DNA of 64,000 nt. Origin: DASSUC01 sp035650075. Lineage in GTDB: Bacteria > Actinomycetota > Actinomycetes > Mycobacteriales > Micromonosporaceae. The position numbers and the translations under genes were made by a program. How positions within the stretch are numbered: the first letter of the stretch is position 1; the number at the start of each line of letters is the position of its first letter. Positions 1-7,600 of this stretch are shown here, one piece after another. Under the pieces are notes generated by a model. The model saw only the letters and a program-made list of their open reading frames with translations. It was not told the origin of the DNA and did not search any database. Where the stretch lies: NCBI GenBank assembly GCA_035650075.1, contig DASRII010000468.1, positions 1 through 64,000 on the forward strand, given 5' to 3'.

Positions 1-365
1 AGGACCTGGGGGAAGAAGTACACCACCCGGTAGAACTTCGACCCCCAGACCCCGGCCGCCTGTCCGTTTCGCGCGCGCCCGCCCGCCACGTTCAACATGA
101 ACGCGAAGAACAGGGCGATGGCGATGGTGAACAGAGGCAACGCGACGAGCAGTACCCCGTGGTGCCGGACCGCCTTCCAGAAGGTGTCGTCCCGGAACAG
201 GCGTTCGAAGTTGTCGAACCCGACCCATACCGGTGCCGACAACCCGCTCCACCGCGTCAGCGAGATGTAGAACGTCTCCCCGTACGGCTTGATCACGAGG
301 ACGACGTACAGCAGCACTGGCGCGGCGAGGAAGCCGACGATGAACGGGTACCTGCCGTGCCGCAT
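1..365 (-). CDS. Sugar ABC transporter permease, MalF/UgpA type (partial)
   Basis: Reading leftwards from an ATG at 365, the frame stays open to the window edge and gives about 121 residues; the C-terminal part lies outside. The product starts MRHGRYPFIVGFLAAP and shows a first membrane helix at about residues 8-27, the family-typical periplasmic stretch with VGFDNFERLFRDD, and a second helix at about 70-90 (LLVALPLFTIAIALFFAF). This is the N-terminal pattern of MalF/UgpA-type inner-membrane permeases. A GGAG lies 9-12 bases upstream of the ATG. The gene begins 16 bp after the stop of the solute-binding lipoprotein, so the two are one operon, probably followed by a second permease off the window. 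Its substrate is inferred from the neighbour: probably N-acetylglucosamine or chitobiose. Confidence 0.85.
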   Translation of the reverse strand, partial: MRHGRYPFIVGFLAAPVLLYVVLVIKPYGETFYISLTRWSGLSAPVWVGFDNFERLFRDDTFWKAVRHHGVLLVALPLFTIAIALFFAFMLNVAGGRARNGQAAGVWGSKFYRVVYFFPQV

Positions 366-381
366 GGCCCCTTCGCTCCAA

Positions 382-1794
382 TCAGCGCTTGAACTTCTTG
401 ATGGACGAGTCCGCGGCGATCGCGTCCGCCTTCTTCTGGATCCGGGTCGCCCATGCGTCCGCGTTGATCCGCCCGAACATCAGCTCGTTCGTCGCCGCCC
501 GCGCCTCCTGGTCGAGATCCTTGTAGTCACCGTCGAAGAAGAGGTTGACGACGTCCTTGCCGGCCGCCTTCAACGCCGCTTGTGAACTGCTCACGCCGGG
601 CGGGAACGCGAACCCGTCCGACGCGCCGAGCACTACGGTAGGCGCCTTGACGATGTTGGTGAAGCCCTTGCCACCCTCGAGCGACAGCATGCGCCGCATG
701 TACTCGAGCCCGCCGCGAGGGTTCTTGCTCTTCGCCGAGACGAAGTAGCCCTCACCCGCGGTCGCCCGTACGCCGGCGGCGCCGAGCTTCCCGCTCACCG
801 GTACCGGCATCAGCTGGTACTCGAAGCCGGCCGGGGTGTCCGCCTTCTGCTCGTTCTCCAGCCAGTCGCCGCTGGGGTAGAAGGCGACCTTGTCCTGGTT
901 CTGCTGGAGCTGTACCTCGGTGTGCCGTAGGCCCTCGTGTGCCTTGTTCATGAACTTCGAGCCGATCTCGGCCCACATCGCGGCCGAGTTCTTGACGTGC
1001 TCGTTGGTCCACGCGTTGGGTTGCAGGTTGTCGATCGCCTTGAGGACCTCGGACCCGCCCAGCTTCGCGGCACCAGTGAGGATCACGTTCCACTGGTAAT
1101 ACGCCGCGTTGGCGCCGGCGTACGCGTACGGCGTGACGCCCGCCGCCTTGATGTCGCCGCACAGCTTGACGAACGCGTCCCAGCTCGTCGGCGCCGTCCA
1201 GCCCTTGTCCTTGAAAAGCTTGCCGTTGTACCAGATCCCGAACACGGTCGAGACGTAGTACAGCACGAGCGGCTTGCCGTCGAACGAACCGACTTCGACG
1301 GTACCGGGCACGAGGGTCTCCCGTACCTTCTTGTTCGGGTCGTGTACGGACGGTGCGTCGAGCAGCTCGGTCAGGTCCATGAGCTGGCCCTCGGAGACGA
1401 GCTGACCGAAGTCCATCGACTTCTCGCCGGAGTTGTTCACGAACTCCGGCGGGTTGCCGGCGGCGAACAGCGGCGCCAGCTCGGTCGAGATCGCCTGCGA
1501 GGACTTGTGGGTAATCTTCGCGTTCGGGAACGCCCTGGTGAACATGGGCTCGTGAACTTCTTTGGCGTAGCGGTCGCCGTACCCGCCGTTGAAGATCACG
1601 ACATTGACTTCGCCGTCTTCCTTCATGCCGAGCGGGTTGTTGGCGGTCTTCGTACCCCCGCCCTGGTTGTTGTTTCCGCCGCCGGTGCTGGTGGCACAGG
1701 CGGCGAGCAGCCCCGCGGCGGGCGATGCCAGCAGGCTGGCCGCCGCCGCACGCCGGAGCAGGTCGCGACGCGAGACGTTCGGTGTTTCGGACAT
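382..1794 (-). CDS. ngcE: Sugar-binding lipoprotein, NgcE-like (GlcNAc/chitobiose ABC importer)
   Basis: A 470-residue extracellular solute-binding protein of ABC family 1. The N-terminus has a twin-arginine-like segment (SRRDLLRR), a hydrophobic stretch and a lipobox ending LLAAC with Cys33, so it should be a lipid-anchored exported protein. The beginning of the mature part (NPLGMKEDGEVNVVIFNGGY) and the overall length match the NgcE group, which binds N-acetylglucosamine and chitobiose in Streptomyces. Family 1 membership is secure; the exact sugar is inferred. The ATG at 1794 has a GAAGGG ribosome site 8 bases upstream. It is the first gene of a leftward operon with the permease ending at the window edge. 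The upstream AT-rich spacer holds a TTGACA box, which suggests a regulated promoter. Confidence 0.8.
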   Translation of the reverse strand: MSETPNVSRRDLLRRAAAASLLASPAAGLLAACATSTGGGNNNQGGGTKTANNPLGMKEDGEVNVVIFNGGYGDRYAKEVHEPMFTRAFPNAKITHKSSQAISTELAPLFAAGNPPEFVNNSGEKSMDFGQLVSEGQLMDLTELLDAPSVHDPNKKVRETLVPGTVEVGSFDGKPLVLYYVSTVFGIWYNGKLFKDKGWTAPTSWDAFVKLCGDIKAAGVTPYAYAGANAAYYQWNVILTGAAKLGGSEVLKAIDNLQPNAWTNEHVKNSAAMWAEIGSKFMNKAHEGLRHTEVQLQQNQDKVAFYPSGDWLENEQKADTPAGFEYQLMPVPVSGKLGAAGVRATAGEGYFVSAKSKNPRGGLEYMRRMLSLEGGKGFTNIVKAPTVVLGASDGFAFPPGVSSSQAALKAAGKDVVNLFFDGDYKDLDQEARAATNELMFGRINADAWATRIQKKADAIAADSSIKKFKR

Positions 1795-1805
1795 GCGCAG
1801 CCCTT

Positions 1806-1864
1806 CAGCAAGGAGTGTTAACTATTCGTGGTAATAACTCTTACTATGGGCGCGGTCTTGTCAA
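1806..1864 (-). promoter_or_regulatory. Probable promoter/operator of the sugar importer operon
   Basis: On the minus strand a perfect TTGACA lies at 1864-1859. It is followed by an unusually AT-rich stretch (about 1815-1845) for this genome, containing the inverted half-sites GTAA...TTAC (1830-1843) and GTTA...TAAC. No good TATAAT hexamer sits at the ideal 17-bp spacing, so the -10 is uncertain. The symmetry fits a sugar-responsive repressor site overlapping the promoter, but the repressor is not in the window. Confidence 0.4.
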
Positions 1865-1932
1865 GGCTGTGGGCGAAGTTTTCAGAACTGTTACCTGGCG
1901 GGAGGGGGTGAGCGCGCCGTCGCTAACCGTGT

Positions 1933-1967
1933 GTCCCGGCAGGAACCGTTCGGAATCCTGCCGGGAC
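1933..1967 (-). terminator. Stem-loop terminator after the sugar dehydrogenase gene
   Basis: A perfect 12-bp inverted repeat, GTCCCGGCAGGA (1933-1944) with TCCTGCCGGGAC (1956-1967) and an 11-base loop, begins 11 bases beyond the stop codon of the leftward dehydrogenase gene. There is no T-run, as is usual for actinomycete hairpin terminators. It separates that gene from the sugar importer operon. Confidence 0.7.
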
Positions 1968-1978
1968 AGCGGCGAGGA

Positions 1979-3583
1979 CTACTGCTGCTGGGTGATCCGG
2001 ACGTCGTCGACGCCGGCCTCGACGAGGCTTCCGGTAGCGGCATCCGCGGCCTGGATCCGGATGCGGATCGTTTGCCCGGCGAACGCGTTGAGGTTGACCG
2101 TCGCGGTCGCCCACGCGCCGGCCCGGTTGGTCGCACTGCCGAGTTGCTGGAAGACCTGGGTGGTGCTGCCGGTGACCACGAAGACCCGGAAGAAGTCCGC
2201 GTTGGTGGCATTGTTCAGGTGCGCCAGGTACCAGGAGAACGACAGCGACAGCGTGCCGGTGCTCGGTAGCGTGATCGCGGGTGACTGGATGGTGGTCACC
2301 CCGCCATCGATGTCGAACGATCCCGCTCCGGTACCGGCCGCGGCTCCGGTCACGAGGTCGTTGGTACCGCTGACCGTGGTGCCGAGTTGCAACGTGACGC
2401 CGCTGCTCGTGCCGGCGGGGTCGGCCCGCTGCCACTGGCCGGTCGTCGCGGTGTCCGTACCGGTCGGGTTGGTCGTCCAGCCGGTAGCCGTCTCGAAGTT
2501 GTCGAAGAACACCGTGCTACCGCTGCTCGCCGGCGGGATGCGCACGATGCGATCGTCCGTGGCGATCGGGGTACCGCGGCCATCGCGGTTGCTGGTCATC
2601 ATCCACAGCCAGCCGTCCGGGCCGACGTTGACCGTACGTTGGCGGCCGAACTGGCCCTGCAGCTCCGAGATGGGGGTACCCGCGCCGCCGCTCGCGGTCA
2701 GCGGTACGACCCACATGCGCGTACCGCGCAGCGCGGCCACGAAGAGATGGTTGTTGGCGTACGCGACACCGCTGGGGGAGGCCTCGGCCGTGGTCCACAC
2801 GACGATCGGGTTGCGGAACTGCGGGTTGGTGCTCATGCCCTCGACAACGGGCCAGCCGTAGTTGACACCCGCCTCGATACGGTTGACTTCGTCCCACGTG
2901 TTCTGGCCGAACTCCGTTGCGTAGAGCCGGTTCTGGGCGTCCCAGGCCAGACCCTGCACGTTGCGGTGTCCGTAGCTGTAGACGAGGTTGCCGAAGGGGT
3001 TGCCCGCGGGAACGCCGCCCGTAGGCGTCATCCGCAGGATCTTCCCGTTCAGGCTTTGCGTGTTCTGCGCGTTGGCGGTGTTGTTGGCGTCACCGACACC
3101 GGCGTAGAGCATGCCGTCCGGGCCGAAGGCGATCCGGCCGCCGTCGTGGATGTTCGCCTTCGCGATGCCGCTCACGATGACCTGCTGGGTGCCGAGAGCG
3201 CCCAGCCGGAACCGGACTATGCGGTTGTCCGACGCGGCGGTGTAGAACGCGTATACCCACTGGTCCTGGTTGAACGTCGGCGACACGGCCAGACCCATCA
3301 ATCCGCCTTCGCCGCCGGCGACCACCCCCGGGACCGTCCCCAACACTGTTGGCGCCTGGCCTGGCCGCACCTGCAGCAGGCGGGCGCTGTTGCGCTCACT
3401 GACCAGTGCGCTGCCGTCGGGCAGGAACGCGAGCCCCCATGGAATGGCCAGATTCGTCGCGGCAACCTGTGGTTGGGCGAAGTTGAAGCCTCCCGCGACC
3501 TGTGCGATCGCCGGTGGCGGTGACACCACGAGGGCGGCGAACACCGAAACTGCGACAAGGGTACGCATAAGCGGACGAGTCAT
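1979..3583 (-). CDS. Secreted PQQ-dependent sugar dehydrogenase with C-terminal jelly-roll domain
   Basis: 534 residues. A signal peptide (RTLVAVSVFAALVVSPPPAIAQ) is followed by a glucose/sorbosone dehydrogenase beta-propeller at about residues 35-350, with family motifs such as IPWGLAFLPDGSALVSE, GGLMGLAVSP, HDGGRIAFGPDGMLYAGVGD and YSYGHRNVQGLAWD. The family oxidises aldoses outside the cytoplasm with pyrroloquinoline quinone. Residues about 358-534 form a second all-beta domain (FFDNFETATGWTTNP...) of MAM/carbohydrate-binding jelly-roll character, probably for substrate or wall attachment. No PQQ-synthesis genes are visible here, so the cofactor may come from elsewhere. It is transcribed alone and ends at a strong hairpin. 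Confidence 0.87.
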   Translation of the reverse strand: MTRPLMRTLVAVSVFAALVVSPPPAIAQVAGGFNFAQPQVAATNLAIPWGLAFLPDGSALVSERNSARLLQVRPGQAPTVLGTVPGVVAGGEGGLMGLAVSPTFNQDQWVYAFYTAASDNRIVRFRLGALGTQQVIVSGIAKANIHDGGRIAFGPDGMLYAGVGDANNTANAQNTQSLNGKILRMTPTGGVPAGNPFGNLVYSYGHRNVQGLAWDAQNRLYATEFGQNTWDEVNRIEAGVNYGWPVVEGMSTNPQFRNPIVVWTTAEASPSGVAYANNHLFVAALRGTRMWVVPLTASGGAGTPISELQGQFGRQRTVNVGPDGWLWMMTSNRDGRGTPIATDDRIVRIPPASSGSTVFFDNFETATGWTTNPTGTDTATTGQWQRADPAGTSSGVTLQLGTTVSGTNDLVTGAAAGTGAGSFDIDGGVTTIQSPAITLPSTGTLSLSFSWYLAHLNNATNADFFRVFVVTGSTTQVFQQLGSATNRAGAWATATVNLNAFAGQTIRIRIQAADAATGSLVEAGVDDVRITQQQ

Positions 3584-3657
3584 GCATCGATATTAACCCA
3601 TGTCTCGATCACGCGCAGCTTGGCGGATCTCGGTGTCCACCGTCCACAGTGGTGCGA

Positions 3658-4056
3658 CTACATCTCGGCCATGTCTCGGCCGTGTGCGGTCAGGGCCCAG
3701 ATCACCGAGATCGCCGCCACGACCATCAGGATCGCCCAGATCGGGTACCACGGCAGCCAGGCGAACGCGACCAGTGCGGCCAGGAGCGCGACGAACACGC
3801 CCACGGTGCGCGCCCAGACCGCGCCGGTATAGAGCGCGAACCCGGCGATCAGAACGATCGCCCCGACGATCAGGTGGATCCATCCCCAGGACGTGGTGTC
3901 GAATTCGAAGACGTAATGACGCGTCCTGACGTAGAAGTCATCGTCGATGAGTCCGACGATCCCGACAATGACCCACCAGCAGCCGAGCAGAATCATCATG
4001 AACGCGGCGAACACAGTCCATCCCACCGCCGCCGCGCTCGGCGCACGTCGCTGCAT
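3658..4056 (-). CDS. DUF7144-type four-helix membrane protein
   Basis: 132 residues with four predicted membrane helices: about 10-34 (VGWTVFAAFMMILLGCWWVIVG), 56-76, 82-100 and 104-124. Length, helix spacing and the GWIHLIVG segment match the DUF7144 family of small actinobacterial membrane proteins, whose function is unknown. A GGGAGGCGACC ribosome site directly precedes the ATG, which fixes the start. It lies alone between the sugar dehydrogenase and the DHFR-like gene, all leftward, with 154 bp upstream. Confidence 0.8.
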   Translation of the reverse strand: MQRRAPSAAAVGWTVFAAFMMILLGCWWVIVGIVGLIDDDFYVRTRHYVFEFDTTSWGWIHLIVGAIVLIAGFALYTGAVWARTVGVFVALLAALVAFAWLPWYPIWAILMVVAAISVIWALTAHGRDMAEM

Positions 4057-4081
4057 GGTCGCCTCCCTGATTTCCCCCGTG

Positions 4082-4101
4082 GGCTAGCGTCTCCACTAGC
4101 C
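4082..4101. terminator. Short hairpin, possible terminator
   Basis: GGCTAG (4082-4087) pairs with CTAGCC (4096-4101) across an 8-base loop. It lies downstream of the DHFR-like gene and upstream of the DUF7144 gene, both leftward. The stem is only 6 bp, so a terminator role is tentative. Confidence 0.35.
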
Positions 4102-4210
4102 GTGCGTGTCGGCACAGAAAGCCATGCGGCCGCAACTCGGCTCGTTGAATGACTCTACCCGGATCGCGATCCGCCACCCGAGGATCTCCGAAAGACGCGT
4201 GGTTTGTACC

Positions 4211-4783
4211 TCACTCCGGCGCTGCCGGACGGTACGTGAGGATGGCGACGCCATCGCCGACAACCTTCGAATCCGCAAGGCGCAGCATCTTCTTGTCACT
4301 CGTGTCACCGAACAGGCGTTTGCCGGTGCCCAACACGACCGGGAAGACCATGAGCCGGAGCTCGTCGACGAGGTCGTGCTCGATCAACGTCTGCGCTAGT
4401 CGCGCACTGCCGTGCACCACGATATTGCCGTCGACCTCGCCCTTGAGCCTCGCCACCGCCGCCACGGCGTCACCGTCGAGCACGCGGGTGTTGTTCCACT
4501 GTGGATTCTCCAATGTGGACGACACCACGTACTTCGGCATGTTGTTGAACTTCTCGGCGAAGTCGCCTTCCCGGGACGGCCAGGCGGCGGCGAAGCCTTC
4601 ATAGGTTCGCCGGCCCAGCAACAAGGCCGCCGAGTCGAGCGTCTCGTCCAACTTGAACTGGTTGCCCTCGGCGCCGCGGTCGAACGCGAAGCTCCACGCT
4701 TCGTGCTTGAAGCCCTCCCCGCCACCGGGTGCCTCGATGACGCCGTCGAGCGAGACGAACTCGGTAACGATGATCTTTCCCAT
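4211..4783 (-). CDS. Dihydrofolate reductase-like (RibD C-terminal) family protein
   Basis: 190 residues of the RibD C-terminal/DHFR-like fold (YyaP-type). It begins MGKIIVTEFVSLDGVIEAPG, has the family LLLGRRTYEGFAAAWP segment, the central VVSSTLENPQWNNTRVL and the late VVHGSARLAQTLIEHDLVDELRL motif for NADPH and substrate sites. Such stand-alone proteins are presumed NAD(P)H-dependent reductases; the substrate is unknown. The frame continues open upstream, but ATG 4783 has an ideal GGAGGACGAG ribosome site and is where family similarity starts. It diverges from the methyltransferase gene across 51 bp. Confidence 0.88.
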   Translation of the reverse strand: MGKIIVTEFVSLDGVIEAPGGGEGFKHEAWSFAFDRGAEGNQFKLDETLDSAALLLGRRTYEGFAAAWPSREGDFAEKFNNMPKYVVSSTLENPQWNNTRVLDGDAVAAVARLKGEVDGNIVVHGSARLAQTLIEHDLVDELRLMVFPVVLGTGKRLFGDTSDKKMLRLADSKVVGDGVAILTYRPAAPE

Positions 4784-4822
4784 CTCGTCCTCCTTCGTCG
4801 GCAATCTCCACACCATACGACG

Positions 4823-4835
4823 TACGATCCTGCGG
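4823..4835 (+). promoter_or_regulatory. Probable -10 box giving a leaderless transcript
   Basis: TACGAT (4823-4828) fits the actinobacterial TANNNT -10 consensus. Its expected start site, 7 bases downstream, is exactly the G of the GTG start codon at 4835, and there is no ribosome site before that codon. Leaderless messages are common in actinobacteria. The opposite strand carries a candidate TATGGT for the divergent DHFR-like gene in the same spacer. Confidence 0.45.
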
Positions 4836-5461
4836 TGACCGAGCCCTATGACATCGACTACGACAAGCTCTACCGCGACAGCGCCGACTCGGGCGGGCCG
4901 CCCTGGGTCATCGGCGGTCCACAGCCGGCACTCGCGGCCGTGCTCGACGAAGGGGTCAGGGGACCGAAGGTGCTCGACGTCGGCTGCGGTACCGGTGATC
5001 TCGCGATCGCCCTTGCCCGCCGCGGCTTGGAGGTTACGGCGGTCGATATCTCGCGCGTGGCTATCGACATGGCCCGCGCCAAGGCCGCCCGCGAGGGTCT
5101 GACGGTGCACTTCGAGGTGCAGGATGCCACTGACCTGTCGTTGCCATCGGCGCCGTTCGACTCGGTGTTCGACTCCGGTCTGCTGCACAGCCTGCACCGG
5201 CGCGGCGGTGGACAGGTGGACGAGTACCTCGCGCTGCTGCCGGGTCTGGCGGCGCCCGGTGCGACCGTCTTCGTCCTGGCCGTGTCCGTGGAGGATGGCC
5301 AGGGCTGGGGCGTGACCGAGGACTTTCTGCGGGCGAGCTTCGCCGAGCCGAACTGGATCGACACGCGGGTAGCGGACATCGACGTGGCCGCGGAGTTGGA
5401 CAGCCAACAATTCGTGCTGGCCGGCTTCCTGCTCCGCACGGTCCGAGCGCTCGACACGTAG
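4835..5461 (+). CDS. Class I SAM-dependent methyltransferase
   Basis: 208 residues. Motif I, KVLDVGCGTGDLAIALARRG, lies at about residues 45-64, followed by the acidic motif II region (VTAVDISRVAIDMA) and motif IV (FDSVFDSGLLHSL), so the Rossmann methyltransferase core is complete. The acceptor substrate cannot be told. The frame is open far upstream, antisense to the DHFR-like gene, but GTG 4835 is the sensible start because similarity begins there (MTEPYDIDYDKLYRDSADSG). The message is probably leaderless. It is a single-gene unit followed by the remnant region at 5.5 kb. Confidence 0.85.
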   Translation: MTEPYDIDYDKLYRDSADSGGPPWVIGGPQPALAAVLDEGVRGPKVLDVGCGTGDLAIALARRGLEVTAVDISRVAIDMARAKAAREGLTVHFEVQDATDLSLPSAPFDSVFDSGLLHSLHRRGGGQVDEYLALLPGLAAPGATVFVLAVSVEDGQGWGVTEDFLRASFAEPNWIDTRVADIDVAAELDSQQFVLAGFLLRTVRALDT

Positions 5462-5539
5462 CCCAGGCATGGTACTCCGGGCCCCACGTACCCGATAGGG
5501 CAATGACATTGCTCTATTCCCACCGAAGGCGATCGCCTA

Positions 5540-5743
5540 ATCTCGTGGCGCCGAACAGCGTCCGCGACGATCGGCATTGCCGCGCCGGCCGTCGCGGAGC
5601 CGCGTAGCGAGCTCTACATCACGTACTACGCGGAGCCGGAACGCGAGACCGTGGTGGGTGCCAGCTTCTACTGCAATGGACAACCGTACGGTTGGGGCGA
5701 AGTCACGGCGTATCGCACGTACGAGGTCAATGACTTCTGCTGA
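5540..5743 (+). pseudogene. Remnant of a small secreted DUF6289-like protein, no usable start codon
   Basis: The spacer 5462-5807 holds no intact gene. One frame ending at TGA 5741 reads like a small exported actinobacterial protein: a signal-peptide end (TIGIAAPAVAEP) followed by about 45 residues including LYITYYAEPERETVVGASFY, then GQPYGWGEVTAYRT and a final VNDFC. The YY...VVG...C...WG...TAY pattern resembles the short DUF6289 family. In this frame the nearest upstream stop is TGA 5504, and no ATG, GTG or TTG lies between it and the signal segment; an ATC at 5540 sits where the start would be expected. Either the start was lost by mutation, or a rare codon is used. The family assignment is from pattern only. 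Confidence 0.45.
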
Positions 5744-5807
5744 TATGACGCCGCCCATCAGCTAACGTGTCGATAGTGAAGGACAATACGGGCGAACACG
5801 GCAATAG

Positions 5808-7553
5808 GTGAGTACCCAGCAGATCCTGCTCGGAACGGCGCTGACCCTCGTACTCGCCGTCGGTTCGCAGATCCTGGCCGGCCGGCTGCGCATCCCGGCA
5901 CTGATCGTGCTGCTACCCGTCGGGTTCACGGCCGGGGCTACCACCGACATCGTCGATCCCGAGCGATTGTGGGGCCTGGCGTTCCAACCGCTGGTCTCCC
6001 TGGCGGTAGCCGTGATCCTGTACGACGCGGCGCTCGGCCTCGACCTGCGGCGCCTACGCGGCCACACGAGGCGGACCGTCGTACGCCTGATCGCCGTCGG
6101 CGTACCGCTCACCTGGGTGTCGGCCACCCTGCTCGCCCTGTGGCTGCTGGGCATGTCCCCGGAGGCCGCGCTGATGATCGGCGCGATCCTGGTCGTCAGT
6201 GGACCGACCGTGGTCGGCCCGCTGCTGGCCTTCGTCGGTCCGACCGACCGGCTACGCCGGATCCTGTCCTGGGAAGGGTCTCTGGTCGATGCCGTCGGCG
6301 GGATCCTCGGCGCGGTGGTATTCCACGCCATCACCTCCAGCACCCGCCGCACCGTACCGGCCGGTGTCGTCCAGTTCGTGACCAGCATCGGCGTCGGCGT
6401 GCTCGTCGGCATCGCCGGTATCGGGGCACTGTGGTTCGTGCTACGCGTTCTGCGCGTGGGCGAGGTGCTCGGTACCCTCGCTCAACTCGCGGTCGTGATC
6501 GCGGTCGCGGCGATCTGCGAGGTGGTCCGAGAAGACAGTGGTCTGATCGCCGCCATCATCGTCGGCCTGGCCGTGGCGAACCTGCCCGGCTTCGACATCT
6601 CCGCCCGTAGGCCGTTCTTCGAAACCCTGGTTCAGCTCATCCTCGGTCTGCTGTTCATCTCCATCTCCGCCACCGTTGCCCCGGACTCACTTCTCCACCT
6701 GGTGGTCCCGACCCTCGGCATGGTCGCGGTACTCGTCCTGATCACCCGGCCGCTGGTGGCCCTGCTGTCCACCTGGCGCACCGAGCTGTCGTCCGGTGAA
6801 CGGCGTTTCGTCGGCTGGATGGCGCCACGGGGGATCGTCGCGGCCGCCACCGCGTCGACGTTCGCCGCGCAACTGGTGAACCTGGGTCTGGCCGGAGCCA
6901 CGAAGATCCTGCCCGGCACGTTCCTCGTCATCGTCATGACCGTGACCCTCTACGGGCTGACCGCGGCGCCGGTAGCCCACCGGCTCGGCGTCGTCCGCAC
7001 GACGCGAGCCCGGCCGCTCCTCATCGGCGGTGAACCCTGGGTCATCGAGCTGGGGCAGGTACTGCGCACCGTCGGCCTCGACATCCTCATGTGGGCCGGA
7101 CCCGCTTCCCAACGCGACGCCATCCGCGCCTCCGGAATCGAACTGGCTCCCGACGAGCTCATCATCGACGCCGCCGATCCCGCTGCCCGGCTCGAGGGCG
7201 TCACGTCCGTGCTCCTGCTCACCGGGGAGGACGACTTCAACGCGGTCGCCGCCGTGATGTTGCGGGGCTACGTCGACGGCCAGGTCTACCGGCTGGCACC
7301 CCCGGCACACAGCCACGGCGTCGTCAGCAGCCGGACCGGCGGGTCGCTGCTGTTCAGCCATGCACTGACCCACGACGTCCTCACCGAGCGGTACCGAGAC
7401 GGTAGCCGCATCGTCGTCCGTCCCGCCGACCACGACACCACCGGATACGCGCTGTTGTTTCGGATACGGGCCGACGGCAGCCTCCTACCGGTCACCCGCG
7501 ATGGCTCCCCACCCGAAGCGCCCGGCGACACCCTTGTCCTACTCGGGGTCTGA
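5808..7553 (+). CDS. Cation:proton antiporter (CPA1/NhaP type) with C-terminal nucleotide-binding-like domain
   Basis: 581 residues. About residues 4-400 form 11-12 membrane helices of the CPA1 sodium/proton exchanger family, including LAVAVILYDAALGLDLR, the GAILVVSGPTVVGPLL segment (family GA..aSTDPV region, altered here) and GWMAPRGIVAAATAS. Residues about 405-581 are cytoplasmic and resemble a degenerate TrkA-N/RCK module (LIGGEPWVIELGQVLR, VTSVLLLTGEDDFNAVAAVM), which in relatives senses nucleotides or ions. The usual ion-binding Asp pair is not obvious; the altered SGPTVVGP suggests NhaP2-like variants. The GTG at 5808 starts just before the first helix. It is the only gene of its unit. 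Confidence 0.87.
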   Translation: MSTQQILLGTALTLVLAVGSQILAGRLRIPALIVLLPVGFTAGATTDIVDPERLWGLAFQPLVSLAVAVILYDAALGLDLRRLRGHTRRTVVRLIAVGVPLTWVSATLLALWLLGMSPEAALMIGAILVVSGPTVVGPLLAFVGPTDRLRRILSWEGSLVDAVGGILGAVVFHAITSSTRRTVPAGVVQFVTSIGVGVLVGIAGIGALWFVLRVLRVGEVLGTLAQLAVVIAVAAICEVVREDSGLIAAIIVGLAVANLPGFDISARRPFFETLVQLILGLLFISISATVAPDSLLHLVVPTLGMVAVLVLITRPLVALLSTWRTELSSGERRFVGWMAPRGIVAAATASTFAAQLVNLGLAGATKILPGTFLVIVMTVTLYGLTAAPVAHRLGVVRTTRARPLLIGGEPWVIELGQVLRTVGLDILMWAGPASQRDAIRASGIELAPDELIIDAADPAARLEGVTSVLLLTGEDDFNAVAAVMLRGYVDGQVYRLAPPAHSHGVVSSRTGGSLLFSHALTHDVLTERYRDGSRIVVRPADHDTTGYALLFRIRADGSLLPVTRDGSPPEAPGDTLVLLGV

Positions 7554-7600
7554 AGGGCCGCTTAACGCACCGATAAGAAACCCTAAAATCTCGCCCTGAA

